From: Asinibacterium sp. OR53
GTDB lineage: Bacteria > Bacteroidota > Bacteroidia > Chitinophagales > Chitinophagaceae
Reading direction: 5' to 3'
Assembly: GCF_000515315.1 (NCBI RefSeq)
Contig: NZ_KI911562.1
Span: 1,012,505-1,076,504 of the forward strand
DNA length: 64,000 nt
In this document: in pieces, positions 35,389-43,290 of the stretch
Position numbering within the stretch: the stretch's first letter is position 1
Layout of the letters: each line of letters begins with the position of its first letter
Program-made: the position numbers and the translations under genes
The notes under the pieces: generated by a model
What the model was told of the DNA's origin: nothing
Database searches by the model: none
What the model saw: the letters and a program-made list of their open reading frames with translations, nothing else

Positions 35389-36084
35389 CTAGCCGACCGA
35401 CTTTTTTGTTTTTATATGCTGTTTCAGTTTTTCTTCATCGATGATGCGTATGCTTTTCCCCGAAGTGGCGATGATCTTCTTTTGTGTAAGTTCTGAGAGA
35501 AATTTAAACACGGTTTCGTAAATGGTGCCGGCATAAGCGGCTATATCGCGCCTGGCCACAGGAACCGAAATATAACCTTCGCTGTTAATACCCCATATTT
35601 CTTTCATTTCCAGCAGTGCATCGGCAATCCTTGCATTCACTTCCATAAGCGCCAGGTTGCGCATGCGTTTTTCGGCTTGCTGTAGTTCAACTGCATAAAA
35701 CTGTACCAGCTTATGGGTAAGCGCGTGATTGCTTTTCATGGTTGCTTCCCAGAAAGCATTCTCAATAAAACAGAGTTTCACATCTTCCAAAGCTGTTGCA
35801 GAGATCGGGTATATCGGATCGCTTCCCATACCCCGGTGCCCCAGGATATCTCCTTTTTTTGCAAAACGGATGATCAGTTCTTTTTGCTCCCCCCATTCTT
35901 TATGCACTTTTACCGACCCGGAATACAGGAAATAGATACCAGTCACTTTCTCACCTTCACTAAATATTTGCTCTCCTTTTTTGAAACGCAGGGTCGTCTT
36001 TTTTACTTCTACCAAGGCCTTCCATTCGGGCAGGCAGGAGCTGCACAGAAAACAATCTGAAATATTACAGGAACTCACTTGCAT
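35389..36084 (-). CDS. Crp/Fnr family regulator with an FNR-like cysteine cluster
   Basis: About 231 residues: a cyclic-nucleotide-binding fold (GEQIFSEGEKVTGIYFLYSGSVKV), a long dimer helix and a C-terminal winged helix with the recognition stretch AGTIYETVFKFLSEL. Near the N-terminus, numbering from the Met at 36084, Cys6, Cys11, Cys14 and Cys17 are followed by Cys105 in VKLCFIEN. This resembles the four-cysteine [4Fe-4S] cluster of E. coli FNR (three N-terminal plus one internal), so oxygen sensing is likely. An alternative start lies five codons upstream. It converges with the glycerate operon and diverges from the small membrane protein at 36262. Confidence 0.82.
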   Translation of the reverse strand: MQVSSCNISDCFLCSSCLPEWKALVEVKKTTLRFKKGEQIFSEGEKVTGIYFLYSGSVKVHKEWGEQKELIIRFAKKGDILGHRGMGSDPIYPISATALEDVKLCFIENAFWEATMKSNHALTHKLVQFYAVELQQAEKRMRNLALMEVNARIADALLEMKEIWGINSEGYISVPVARRDIAAYAGTIYETVFKFLSELTQKKIIATSGKSIRIIDEEKLKQHIKTKKSVG

Positions 36085-36261
36085 ATAGCAATGATACAAA
36101 GATTATGTACAAATACGGGTTTTATAAAATATGGCATATACCATGTTTTTAATATTATTTAGCTTTCAAAATGATTAAAAACATATTATTTGCAATAATT
36201 TTGCACCTGCTGGAAGAAAACCGCTAAAGAAATTAATTTTTATCATAATAAAACAAGTTTT

Positions 36262-36696
36262 ATGGATTACAATTATGAGCAAACGCCTTTTTCGAAATCG
36301 GTTTTCACGGGTTTGTTTGCGGGGCTTGCAACAACGCTGTGTTGTTTGGTGTATGATTTTATTTACAGGTATAATACCGGGTTTACGCTTTCGGCCATTA
36401 TCAATGTAGCTTCTATCATTTTCGCTTGCAATGTAATATTGGTTGCTTGCGGCATGTTGTACCAGGCATTCAGGAAAACGATCAAAGGCGGTGGCGTTGT
36501 GTTTATTGTGCTGTTTACAGCGCTTTCATTGTTTTGCCTTTGGAAAGCAGCAGGTGTTCAGCGTTCTCCTATCGAATCGGTTTCTGTGCAGTTCAGGGGT
36601 TTGCTCATGGGCGTGATTGCTATAACCGGCGCAAGCATTTCCTTTCTTGTTCCCTACCTCTACCATAGTAAGAAGTTTGCCGAACACGTTATATAA
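36262..36696 (+). CDS. Small four-helix membrane protein, paralogue of the protein at 25948
   Basis: A 144-residue membrane protein, family unknown to me. Shared features with the product of 25948-26385: GLFAGLATTLCCLVYDFIYRYNTGF in the first helix and the RGLLMGVIAITGASISFLVPY final helix. It is divergent from the FNR-like regulator with about 180 bases between; that gap holds a TAATTTTG (-7-like) sequence at 36196. The neighbour suggests expression under low oxygen, but no FNR site is clear. Confidence 0.65.
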   Translation: MDYNYEQTPFSKSVFTGLFAGLATTLCCLVYDFIYRYNTGFTLSAIINVASIIFACNVILVACGMLYQAFRKTIKGGGVVFIVLFTALSLFCLWKAAGVQRSPIESVSVQFRGLLMGVIAITGASISFLVPYLYHSKKFAEHVI

Positions 36697-36726
36697 CATG
36701 GCAATATTGAGAAAGGACTGTTCTTT

Positions 36727-36747
36727 TTCATCGCAGAAGGCGATGAA
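36727..36747. terminator. Hairpin between convergent genes
   Basis: TTCATCGC and GCGATGAA form a perfect 8-bp stem around a five-base loop between the stops of two convergent genes. A T-rich tract lies on its left side only, so it is not a textbook terminator on either strand. Confidence 0.32.
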
Positions 36748-36752
36748 GAGGC

Positions 36753-37697
36753 TTACTCTTTCGTCGCTTTTCTCAGCATTGCAATACTTTTTGGTACAGC
36801 GGTAGCGGCATTTTCTTTTCCTTCGTATTCGAGCGAAAGATAACCGTGATAGTTTACGTTGTTGAGTATGGAAATGATGCGGTCGTAATCAAGGTCGAGT
36901 GTGTACCATTCACCTCCTCCGTAATAGGTCTTTGCTTGCACAAAAACGGCTTGGGGCGCAATCTTCTCTAGTTTAGAATAAGGATTTTCCAGGAAATTAC
37001 CGGTATCCATTAAGAGGCCCAGCCAGGGTGAGTCGATGGCTTTTTTAATGCGCAGCATACCTTCGGGAGTGGAGCAGAGGCCCCAATGGTTTTCCAGTGC
37101 CAGCACAACACCGTGCTGTTCGGCTGTGGGAATGCATTGTTGAATGGCTTCTATGCACCATTTGAAACCGTCGTCTTCTGTGTAGCCTGGAAGGATGGGT
37201 TCGATACCACGGTTTTTCATCAGTTCATCGAATGATGCGGTAGTACCCCATCTGCCCGAATTGAGCCGCATGCAGGGTACACCCATTTTTGCAGAGAGTT
37301 CAATCCATTCTTTTGTATTATCGATATTTTTTTGCCATTCTTTTTTATCGGGTGTTACAAACCCCTGGTGAATAGAAAGGCAGGTGAATGCAATGCCGTT
37401 ATTATAGGCGCGCCGTTTTAGTTCATTGATGTATTTGGTGTCTGTGCCGTTCATTTGCCTGTGCAGGATATCAATGCCTTCCACTCCCAGTTTTGCCGCT
37501 TCATCAATTACTTTTTCAATGGGAAATTTTTCTCCTTTGAAATGCCAGTACGAATAAGAAGAGATACTGAGTTTGATACGCGGTTTGGGCTGTATAGCAA
37601 TTTCGTTGGTGTTGCTGATATGAACGGCGGGTAAAACGACGGTGGCCAGTGCACTGCCAAACCCATTGCGGATAAATGAACGACGTGAGTTTTTCAT
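36753..37697 (-). CDS. Tat-exported TIM-barrel sugar isomerase/epimerase-like protein
   Basis: A 314-residue AP-endonuclease-2/xylose-isomerase-like TIM barrel (PF01261). The N-terminus is a twin-arginine signal (KNSRRSFIRNGFGSAL). Barrel motifs include KLGVEGIDIL, LALENHWGL with a metal-binding Glu, GLLMDTGNF and YLSLEYEG with another Glu. Exported members in Bacteroidota often accompany Gfo/Idh oxidoreductases in sugar processing; one such gene lies at 28988 but not adjacent. Substrate unknown. Confidence 0.83.
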   Translation of the reverse strand: MKNSRRSFIRNGFGSALATVVLPAVHISNTNEIAIQPKPRIKLSISSYSYWHFKGEKFPIEKVIDEAAKLGVEGIDILHRQMNGTDTKYINELKRRAYNNGIAFTCLSIHQGFVTPDKKEWQKNIDNTKEWIELSAKMGVPCMRLNSGRWGTTASFDELMKNRGIEPILPGYTEDDGFKWCIEAIQQCIPTAEQHGVVLALENHWGLCSTPEGMLRIKKAIDSPWLGLLMDTGNFLENPYSKLEKIAPQAVFVQAKTYYGGGEWYTLDLDYDRIISILNNVNYHGYLSLEYEGKENAATAVPKSIAMLRKATKE

Positions 37698-37815
37698 ACT
37701 TGATGCAATCAGGTTTTAGAGGTTATTTGAAAATTAATAAATTATATTCAATAATCGTAAACCCTTTTTTTGTATTATTAATGAATAATTGTTCCTAACA
37801 CCAACTACCATCTTT

Positions 37816-38208
37816 ATGAAAAAGATCTGTACACTTTTCACCGGATTGTTTTTACTGCTTTTATCTTTTCACGCCAAAGCCCAGTCGCCACAAACCAACG
37901 ACTATTTTGTAGGCAAATGGAATGTTGATGTGAAAGCTACACCCGAGGGCGACAAGAACCTGATCGTTAACCTGGAGCGTAAAGACGGCAAGCTGGTTGG
38001 CTATTATACTTCAAAAGCAAGACCCGATACCGTTCAGTTTTCTAAAGTGGAGGAAAAAGAAAAATCCGTGACGGTGTATTTTACTTACAATGGAAACGAC
38101 GTGTACATCAGGCTGGATAAGAAAGACGATGATCATACCGCCGGCAGTACACTGGACACGTACGATACCATCGGCGAGCGCATCAAAGCGGCAGATGCCA
38201 AGTTGTAA
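37816..38208 (+). CDS. Small secreted beta-rich protein of unknown function
   Basis: A 130-residue protein: signal peptide at residues 1-23 (ICTLFTGLFLLLLSFHAKAQ), then a mature part beginning YFVGKWNVDVKATPEGD, whose GxW pattern recalls a lipocalin-like or small beta-sandwich fold. No family assignment is justified. ATG at 37816 is chosen over an in-frame TTG nine codons earlier because it starts the signal peptide. It appears monocistronic. Confidence 0.7.
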   Translation: MKKICTLFTGLFLLLLSFHAKAQSPQTNDYFVGKWNVDVKATPEGDKNLIVNLERKDGKLVGYYTSKARPDTVQFSKVEEKEKSVTVYFTYNGNDVYIRLDKKDDDHTAGSTLDTYDTIGERIKAADAKL

Positions 38209-38231
38209 CCAGTGATTCAACCATTCGAGAC

Positions 38232-38569
38232 TCAGGCACGAACAATGGTGCAGATATAACAGCAGGCGATGGCACTTCTTAGATGAAGGAAGTCGATGTG
38301 AGCGTTTTTCTCAAGGACCTGGTTGATCTGTTGTTCAATTTCCAGGTTGTTGGGAACCAGTTCGGTATGCACCATGCGTTGTTCATGGCTGTAACCAATG
38401 AGTGTGAGATGAAAATCAGGATTTTCTTTGACGGCAGGAGGGAAACCCGGCAAGGACCCAGTCCGGTTGCAACTTCTTCTACAATTTGGTGGCCAAAATC
38501 ATCTACCCGGCTGCTACGCAATTTTGCTGCATATTCTTTCGATAGGGGCACTACTTTGAATTTGTTCAT
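38232..38569 (-). pseudogene. DUF1203 gene broken by an internal deletion and frameshift
   Basis: Two minus-strand reading frames in different phases share this stretch. The first, from Met at 38569, gives the N-terminal part of a DUF1203 protein (FKVVPLSKEYAAKLR, then EEVATGLGPCR). The second, ending at 38232, gives the family C-terminus (LHLRSAIACCYICTIVRA). The switch falls near 38440-38460. The centre of the family, with the GE-LLL-Y-PF and GPIFIH segments, is missing; intact members are about 150 residues, while this stretch could encode about 112. The family match is from memory. A 7-bp inverted repeat (GTTTTGA and TCAAAAC, 38578-38600) lies just upstream and may be an old operator. Confidence 0.58.
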
Positions 38570-38760
38570 GATGGCATGTTTTGATCTCAAAGGTCAAAAC
38601 ATACATACGGCAGCACAACCCGAAACTTGCGGAATCTTCAATAAGAATAAGTCAAACTGAGATTCCAAAGAAAATCATCGTCTGGTATGGTTGTCCGGAT
38701 TGTTTTATTCATAACCGATGAAACAGAAAAGGGGTAATTTTTTTTGGATAATGCAACAGA

Positions 38761-39189
38761 CTAACTTTTGGCCGCAATAAGCCCGTGTTTTGCCATTACC
38801 ATCTTTAGTTTTTCTATATCGGGCGGGCCACCGGCATTAATAATTTCGGCCATTTCCTTGAAGAAAACAGAGCCGAGCAATCCGGGTGTAATAACCGCTA
38901 AACTTTTAGCCTGCGCTTGTTGAAGATTGTTGAAGCCATGAACAGCGCCGCGGGGAATAAAGCAGGTGTCACCAGGACCAATGTCGATGGCCTTTCCATT
39001 CACGGTAAAAGTGATGATGCCTTCTAAACCATAAATGATTTCATCATAGCTTTCATGGTAATGCGGAACAGGAACCCTGGCACCTGCAGGAACGGTGAAT
39101 TCAAACATGGCCATCGAGCCAATGGTATCTGCCGCTTCAAGGAGGAAATCGATGGTAATCTGACCTAATTTAATGGTTTGCTTATTCAT
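38761..39189 (-). CDS. Cupin-domain protein
   Basis: A 142-residue single-domain cupin with metal-ligand motif PVPHYHESYDEIIYGLEG and second motif GDTCFIPRGAVHGF. The last third is helical. Similar proteins are annotated as quercetin dioxygenase-like or as small-molecule sensors. It lies downstream of the Tat-exported cupin, same direction, with a gap of about 108 bases, so it may belong to the HxlR-controlled unit at 39.2-40.5 kb. The ATG at 39189 is preferred to an upstream TTG. Confidence 0.82.
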   Translation of the reverse strand: MNKQTIKLGQITIDFLLEAADTIGSMAMFEFTVPAGARVPVPHYHESYDEIIYGLEGIITFTVNGKAIDIGPGDTCFIPRGAVHGFNNLQQAQAKSLAVITPGLLGSVFFKEMAEIINAGGPPDIEKLKMVMAKHGLIAAKS

Positions 39190-39297
39190 GATGATCAATT
39201 TTTTCTTCTAATGCCCCAACAACGTTCGCAGCGAATTCTTTTGGATTGCGGCATTAAGATATTTAAAAGTCATCTATTTATTGTACCGGGGAATCCA

Positions 39298-39957
39298 TTA
39301 AGGCTTCAATTTGTATTTTTCAATCAGCGGTTGCCGTTTTTCGTGAAAAGTAGTAACACCAAAACGGCTGTCGAGTTCGGCCATGCGTTTAACAATGACC
39401 GGGTCTGCAGGCGACAAGTGCAGTTTCTGCATATCCGGTATGATTTGATGGAACAGCTCTTCTAAGAAATCTTCAAAATTCTGGTTGAAATACATATCAA
39501 TGAAGCGAAGCGGTTTATCAGCGCCGTTCCAAAATGTATGTGGTATTCGCCTCGGCCGCAAATGCCATCCGCCTGCTGCTATTTCCTGTACTTTTCCATC
39601 CATCCATACTGTAGCTGTTCCTTCCAGTACAAACATAATTTCATCCAAATCATGGTGAACATGCGGAGCTGGTCCCATTTGCTTGGGCGCTACTGCTGTT
39701 TCTACGCAGGAAAACTGCTTATTGGTTTGTGAGCTTCTTACCCAGGTTCTTATGTTATATCCGATGGGGCCGGGCTGTAAAGGAGGTTGGGGAGGCAGGT
39801 AAAATGGAGATAGCTGCGGCAAATTTCCATGCGCATTAACAACGGTATTGCCGGCGGCAACATTCAGCAAGGCCATTCCGGCACCTGCCATCGTAATATG
39901 TTTAAGAACAGAGCGCCTGCTGACAGCAGCAATTTCCTGGGTTGCTTTTACTTTCAT
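39298..39957 (-). CDS. Tat-exported cupin protein (quercetin 2,3-dioxygenase-like)
   Basis: About 219 residues. The N-terminus carries a twin-arginine-like signal (SRRSVLKHITMAGAGMALL). The cupin core has APHVHHDLDEIMFVLEG as motif 1 and RRIPHTFWN as motif 2, giving His and Glu metal ligands. The C-terminal 70 residues are helical. It is divergent from an HxlR-family regulator with two matching operator sites in between, so it is very likely that regulator's target. An enzyme handling a phenolic or quinone compound would suit this type of regulator. Confidence 0.82.
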   Translation of the reverse strand: MKVKATQEIAAVSRRSVLKHITMAGAGMALLNVAAGNTVVNAHGNLPQLSPFYLPPQPPLQPGPIGYNIRTWVRSSQTNKQFSCVETAVAPKQMGPAPHVHHDLDEIMFVLEGTATVWMDGKVQEIAAGGWHLRPRRIPHTFWNGADKPLRFIDMYFNQNFEDFLEELFHQIIPDMQKLHLSPADPVIVKRMAELDSRFGVTTFHEKRQPLIEKYKLKP

Positions 39958-40009
39958 GGGATATCTTTTCATACAAAGAAAACTTGTTGACCCAGTAAAG
40001 CGAAGAGAT

Positions 40010-40042
40010 TTACGTTAAGGTAATTAGCTTACTTTTAAGTAA
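40010..40042. promoter_or_regulatory. Twin HxlR-type operators TTAC-N6-GTAA
   Basis: Two copies of the dyad TTAC-N6-GTAA lie at 40010-40023 and 40029-40042, start to start 19 bases, about two helical turns. They sit between the divergent Tat-cupin and HxlR genes, 15 bases before the HxlR start. TTAC/GTAA arms are of the type bound by HxlR/DUF24 regulators. Binding here is inferred. Confidence 0.62.
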
Positions 40043-40056
40043 CTAAAGGTCATTGC

Positions 40057-40461
40057 ATGGCAACAAAACAAATGCTGGCGGGTTGTCCGGTACAACATGC
40101 CCTTCAATATATTGGCGGTAAATGGCAAATGGGTATTCTATGGCACTTGCGAAAAGGGGCTACCAGGTTCAATGTTATTAAAGAAGCCTTGCCCGGTTTG
40201 AGTGAAAAAGTATTGGCCGATAACCTGAAGTTTTTTGAAAATGCCGGCATTGTAGAAAAGCAGGTTTTTGCTGCCGTTCCACCCAAAGTGGAATACAGGC
40301 TTACGCAGGATGGGCAAACTTTGCTTCCTGTTATTGAGAAGGTCGTGGCATGGGGCTATGCCCATTTACAGGAAGAGAAAGTAAATGCTCACATGCAGTA
40401 TACGCCTTTGTCAACCATGGAGGGATTTGCCGCTTCGAGCTACCCTGTAATGATAGGATGA
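40057..40461 (+). CDS. HxlR/DUF24 family transcriptional regulator
   Basis: A 134-residue winged-helix repressor or activator. The family signature GCPVQHALQYIGGKWQMGILWHL is intact, with the conserved N-terminal Cys10 that in YodB, CatR and HypR senses electrophiles, quinones or oxidants by thiol modification. It faces two cupin genes across a pair of TTAC-N6-GTAA operators. I infer that it controls both itself and the cupins in response to a reactive aromatic or aldehyde compound. Confidence 0.9.
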   Translation: MATKQMLAGCPVQHALQYIGGKWQMGILWHLRKGATRFNVIKEALPGLSEKVLADNLKFFENAGIVEKQVFAAVPPKVEYRLTQDGQTLLPVIEKVVAWGYAHLQEEKVNAHMQYTPLSTMEGFAASSYPVMIG

Positions 40462-40467
40462 TATTGG

Positions 40468-41625
40468 CTATATAGCAACATACAGGCTCCCTTTGGGAAC
40501 AACGGTAGTTGACGACAAAACCGAATAAGGCAAATAAAAGTATCCGTAATAGCCCCAGCCGGTGCTCCATGAATTTTCACAAATGAAAACCCCGCCTCCC
40601 GGCTGATTGGCATCGTTGATATAGCCGATGATCGGCACGGCATGTCCTCCCAGGAGCCTTACTCCTGAAATAAGTTTACCATTTGCTGTCAGTGGATTAT
40701 AAGTATACGAGCTGGTATTCAATCCTTCAAAATACTGGTACCTGCTGTTATCGTATACATTAAAGCCCATCATAACAGGCTTGTTATTGACCAAAGCCGT
40801 TTTTACATCGGCCACAAGATTGGTTGAATTTATTACATAATAACCTGCATTGGTAGTGCCGCTGCTGCCTGTTGTGCCTGACTGAACGCCTATTTCAAAA
40901 TTAGTGGCGTTGGCTATGGCTGTAGCATTGGGTGGTGTGGTATATTCACTGGATGTGTTTGACCCGTTGGAAGGATAAGGGTATAAATTTTCCATACAAT
41001 TTCCTGCAAATGTTGTTCCGTTCAGCGTAAGTGGTGTTCCCGATCCGGTGTTGTTGCTTAACCCTTGCAGTGTTTGTGGAATGTTTACCATATAGGCGCC
41101 CTTATCTGTGGTGATGGATTGTTTATTGATAACGCAACGCTCTACATAATACAGGAACAACGGACTTAAAGCGGAAGATGAACCGAACAATGCGGAAGGA
41201 TTTGAAAACTGTGTAGTGGTAGCAGTAGCTGCTCCGTTGGCTACTGTAAGGTTGGTTGCGGCAGCAGGACTGTTGCTCTTGTAATAGTATAATATTTCAC
41301 CAGCTTCCGATCCGCAAAAACCGGTGCAGGAGCCAATCTGGCCCTGATTTCTTACGGCAGGAGAGGTAAGCAGGTAACTGCCCGGAAATGCGGGTGCATA
41401 GGATAAACCATTTGATCTTACAGAACCCATGAAAATATCGGCCGAAAAGGTTGGTACGCTCACCCATTGCTCAGGCTGCATGGGTAGCACACCATAATTA
41501 TGTAATGCTGTTACGGAAGCATCAGGAGACTGCGGGTTGCTATTATCAGCGGTTTTGCTGCAACTGAATAATAACACACTTGAAAATGAAAGTGCAGCAA
41601 GGATGGTTTTAATGGAGGGTTTCAT
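40468..41625 (-). CDS. Papain-like (C1 family) cysteine peptidase lipoprotein
   Basis: A 385-residue lipoprotein: lipobox LLFSC with the acylated Cys22. The C1A active site reads NQGQIGSCTGFCGS, with Gln94 as oxyanion residue and Cys100 as nucleophile. His is in GGHAVPIIGY and Asn in ENSWSTGWGYYGYFYLPY. About 60 residues of low-complexity Ala/Thr/Ser/Asn sequence (around 120-240) separate the halves. It is anchored at the outer or inner membrane and presumably degrades external or envelope peptides. No propeptide is obvious. Confidence 0.86.
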   Translation of the reverse strand: MKPSIKTILAALSFSSVLLFSCSKTADNSNPQSPDASVTALHNYGVLPMQPEQWVSVPTFSADIFMGSVRSNGLSYAPAFPGSYLLTSPAVRNQGQIGSCTGFCGSEAGEILYYYKSNSPAAATNLTVANGAATATTTQFSNPSALFGSSSALSPLFLYYVERCVINKQSITTDKGAYMVNIPQTLQGLSNNTGSGTPLTLNGTTFAGNCMENLYPYPSNGSNTSSEYTTPPNATAIANATNFEIGVQSGTTGSSGTTNAGYYVINSTNLVADVKTALVNNKPVMMGFNVYDNSRYQYFEGLNTSSYTYNPLTANGKLISGVRLLGGHAVPIIGYINDANQPGGGVFICENSWSTGWGYYGYFYLPYSVLSSTTVVPKGSLYVAI

Positions 41626-41755
41626 AGACAGAGATTTTAACGGTTATTAAAGGTGCCTATTAAAATTAGAAAATGGTTTAGGAAAATCAAAGCGGAGAAA
41701 TCCTTATAAATAGGTATAGTGCAGCCTTCCGTGCGGATAAAAACCTTATATCTGG

Positions 41756-41837
41756 CCACAACTCGGCTATTTTATGACTTATGGCTCGATATAATTTAAT
41801 ATATTTGTCCACAAGTGTCTTTTTTTATGACTTGTGG
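41756..41837 (+). promoter_or_regulatory. Duplicated hairpin operator around the AAA-ATPase promoter
   Basis: Two inverted repeats have the same design: CCACAACT-N13-ACTTATGG at 41756-41784 (6 of 8 paired) and CCACAAGT-N13-ACTTGTGG at 41809-41837 (8 of 8 paired), offset by 53 bases. Both end in a TTTTATGACTTrTGGCT direct repeat. A TATATTTG -7 element lies between them at 41800-41807. The second hairpin ends 14 bases before the ATG at 41852. This looks like an autoregulatory site. Confidence 0.55.
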
Positions 41838-41851
41838 CTAAAGATAATTCT

Positions 41852-43288
41852 ATGGATACTGTAATTGGAAGGAAAGAAGAAAAGAAAATTCTCTCGCAGG
41901 TACTTGCTTCGGAAGATCCCGAACTGGTAGCTATTTACGGAAGAAGAAGGGTGGGCAAGACTTTTCTGATTCAGGAAACTTTCAAAGACCATATGGTCTT
42001 TGAATTTGCAGGCATACACGGGGCCAGCATGGCGCAACAACTAGAGAATTTCAGCAAAGCGATGCAACGGGCTGCAGGATCACCTTTGCCGGTATTGCCG
42101 CCAGCAAACTGGATTCAGGCTTTTAGCCAACTGGAAACAATAGTTCAGCCCAAATTGAAGAAGGGCAAAGCTGCCCTGTTTTTTGACGAATTTCCCTGGA
42201 TCAATTCGCCTCGTTCCGGGTTTCTTGAAACTTTTGCTCATTTCTGGAATACATGGTGTACCAGGCAAAATAACCTGGCAGTAGTTATATGTGGCTCAGC
42301 AGCTGCATGGATGATCAGGAATGTGGTCAATAACAAAGGCGGACTACACAATCGTATCAGTCGCAAAATCCGGTTAATGCCCTTTTCATTGGCAGAATCA
42401 GAGGCATACCTAAAAAGCAGGCATATCAATTTGGACCGCTACCAGATTTTACAAATCTATATGACCATTGGAGGCATACCTCAATACTTAAAGAACATTA
42501 AGCCGGGTCAAAGCGCTGTAACAGTTATAAATGAATTGTGTTTTGCCAGAAATGGATTATTACGTGGAGAATTCAATAACCTGTATCAATCTTTGTTCGA
42601 CAAGGCAGAGCATCACATGAGTATTATCAAAGCATTAGCGGCTAATAAATCGGGTTTAACACGAAATGAGATCATTAAGACCTGTAAGTTATCTACAGGT
42701 GGAACAACAACAAGGTTAATGGAAGAGCTGATAGAGTCTGGATTCATTGCACAATACGTTCCTTTTAATAAGGACATCAGAGAGAGCATATATAAAGTAA
42801 CAGATGAATATTCACTGTTCTATTTAAAATTTATGGATGGTAGAACGGCAACAGCAAAAGACACATGGGACAAAATGAGTGGTTCATCTTCCTGGAAATC
42901 TTGGAGTGGTTATGCTTTTGAAAGCATTTGCCTGAAGCATATAAAACAAATTAAAGAAGCTTTGGGGATACCAGCCGTAATAACCCAGGAATCAGCCTGG
43001 CGCTATGTTCCCGGCAAGGGAGAGAATGGCGCACAAATTGACCTGCTGATCAACAGGCAGGATCATTGCATTAATCTTTGTGAAATGAAATTTTCTTTAA
43101 ATGAGTTCACCATTGATCCTGCTTATGCAAAGGAGTTAAAAAACAAGGTCGATGTGTTTAGAGATAAGGCTAGAACCAGGAAAACATTATTCTTAACAAT
43201 GATTACTACACATGGTGTGAAGCATAATGCCCATTATTTAGGGTTGGTACAACAGGATTTCAAGATGGATATTTTGTTTTTGTCATAA
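41852..43288 (+). CDS. AAA-type ATPase fused to a PD-(D/E)xK-like nuclease domain
   Basis: About 478 residues. The Walker A motif is YGRRRVGKT (residues 29-37), Walker B is ALFFDEFPWI, and a winged-helix-like region follows (TRNEIIKTCKLSTGGTTTRLMEEL). The C-terminal third carries QIDLLINRQDHCINLCEMKFS, with the Asp and Glu-x-Lys spacing of the PD-(D/E)xK fold; this is the architecture of the DUF234 ATPases common in Bacteroidota and archaea. Their role is unsettled; defence, mobile-element or toxin-like functions have been suggested. The ATG at 41852 is chosen over a GTG six codons upstream, which falls within the hairpin repeat. It converges with hipA. Confidence 0.85.
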   Translation: MDTVIGRKEEKKILSQVLASEDPELVAIYGRRRVGKTFLIQETFKDHMVFEFAGIHGASMAQQLENFSKAMQRAAGSPLPVLPPANWIQAFSQLETIVQPKLKKGKAALFFDEFPWINSPRSGFLETFAHFWNTWCTRQNNLAVVICGSAAAWMIRNVVNNKGGLHNRISRKIRLMPFSLAESEAYLKSRHINLDRYQILQIYMTIGGIPQYLKNIKPGQSAVTVINELCFARNGLLRGEFNNLYQSLFDKAEHHMSIIKALAANKSGLTRNEIIKTCKLSTGGTTTRLMEELIESGFIAQYVPFNKDIRESIYKVTDEYSLFYLKFMDGRTATAKDTWDKMSGSSSWKSWSGYAFESICLKHIKQIKEALGIPAVITQESAWRYVPGKGENGAQIDLLINRQDHCINLCEMKFSLNEFTIDPAYAKELKNKVDVFRDKARTRKTLFLTMITTHGVKHNAHYLGLVQQDFKMDILFLS

Positions 43289-43290
43289 GA

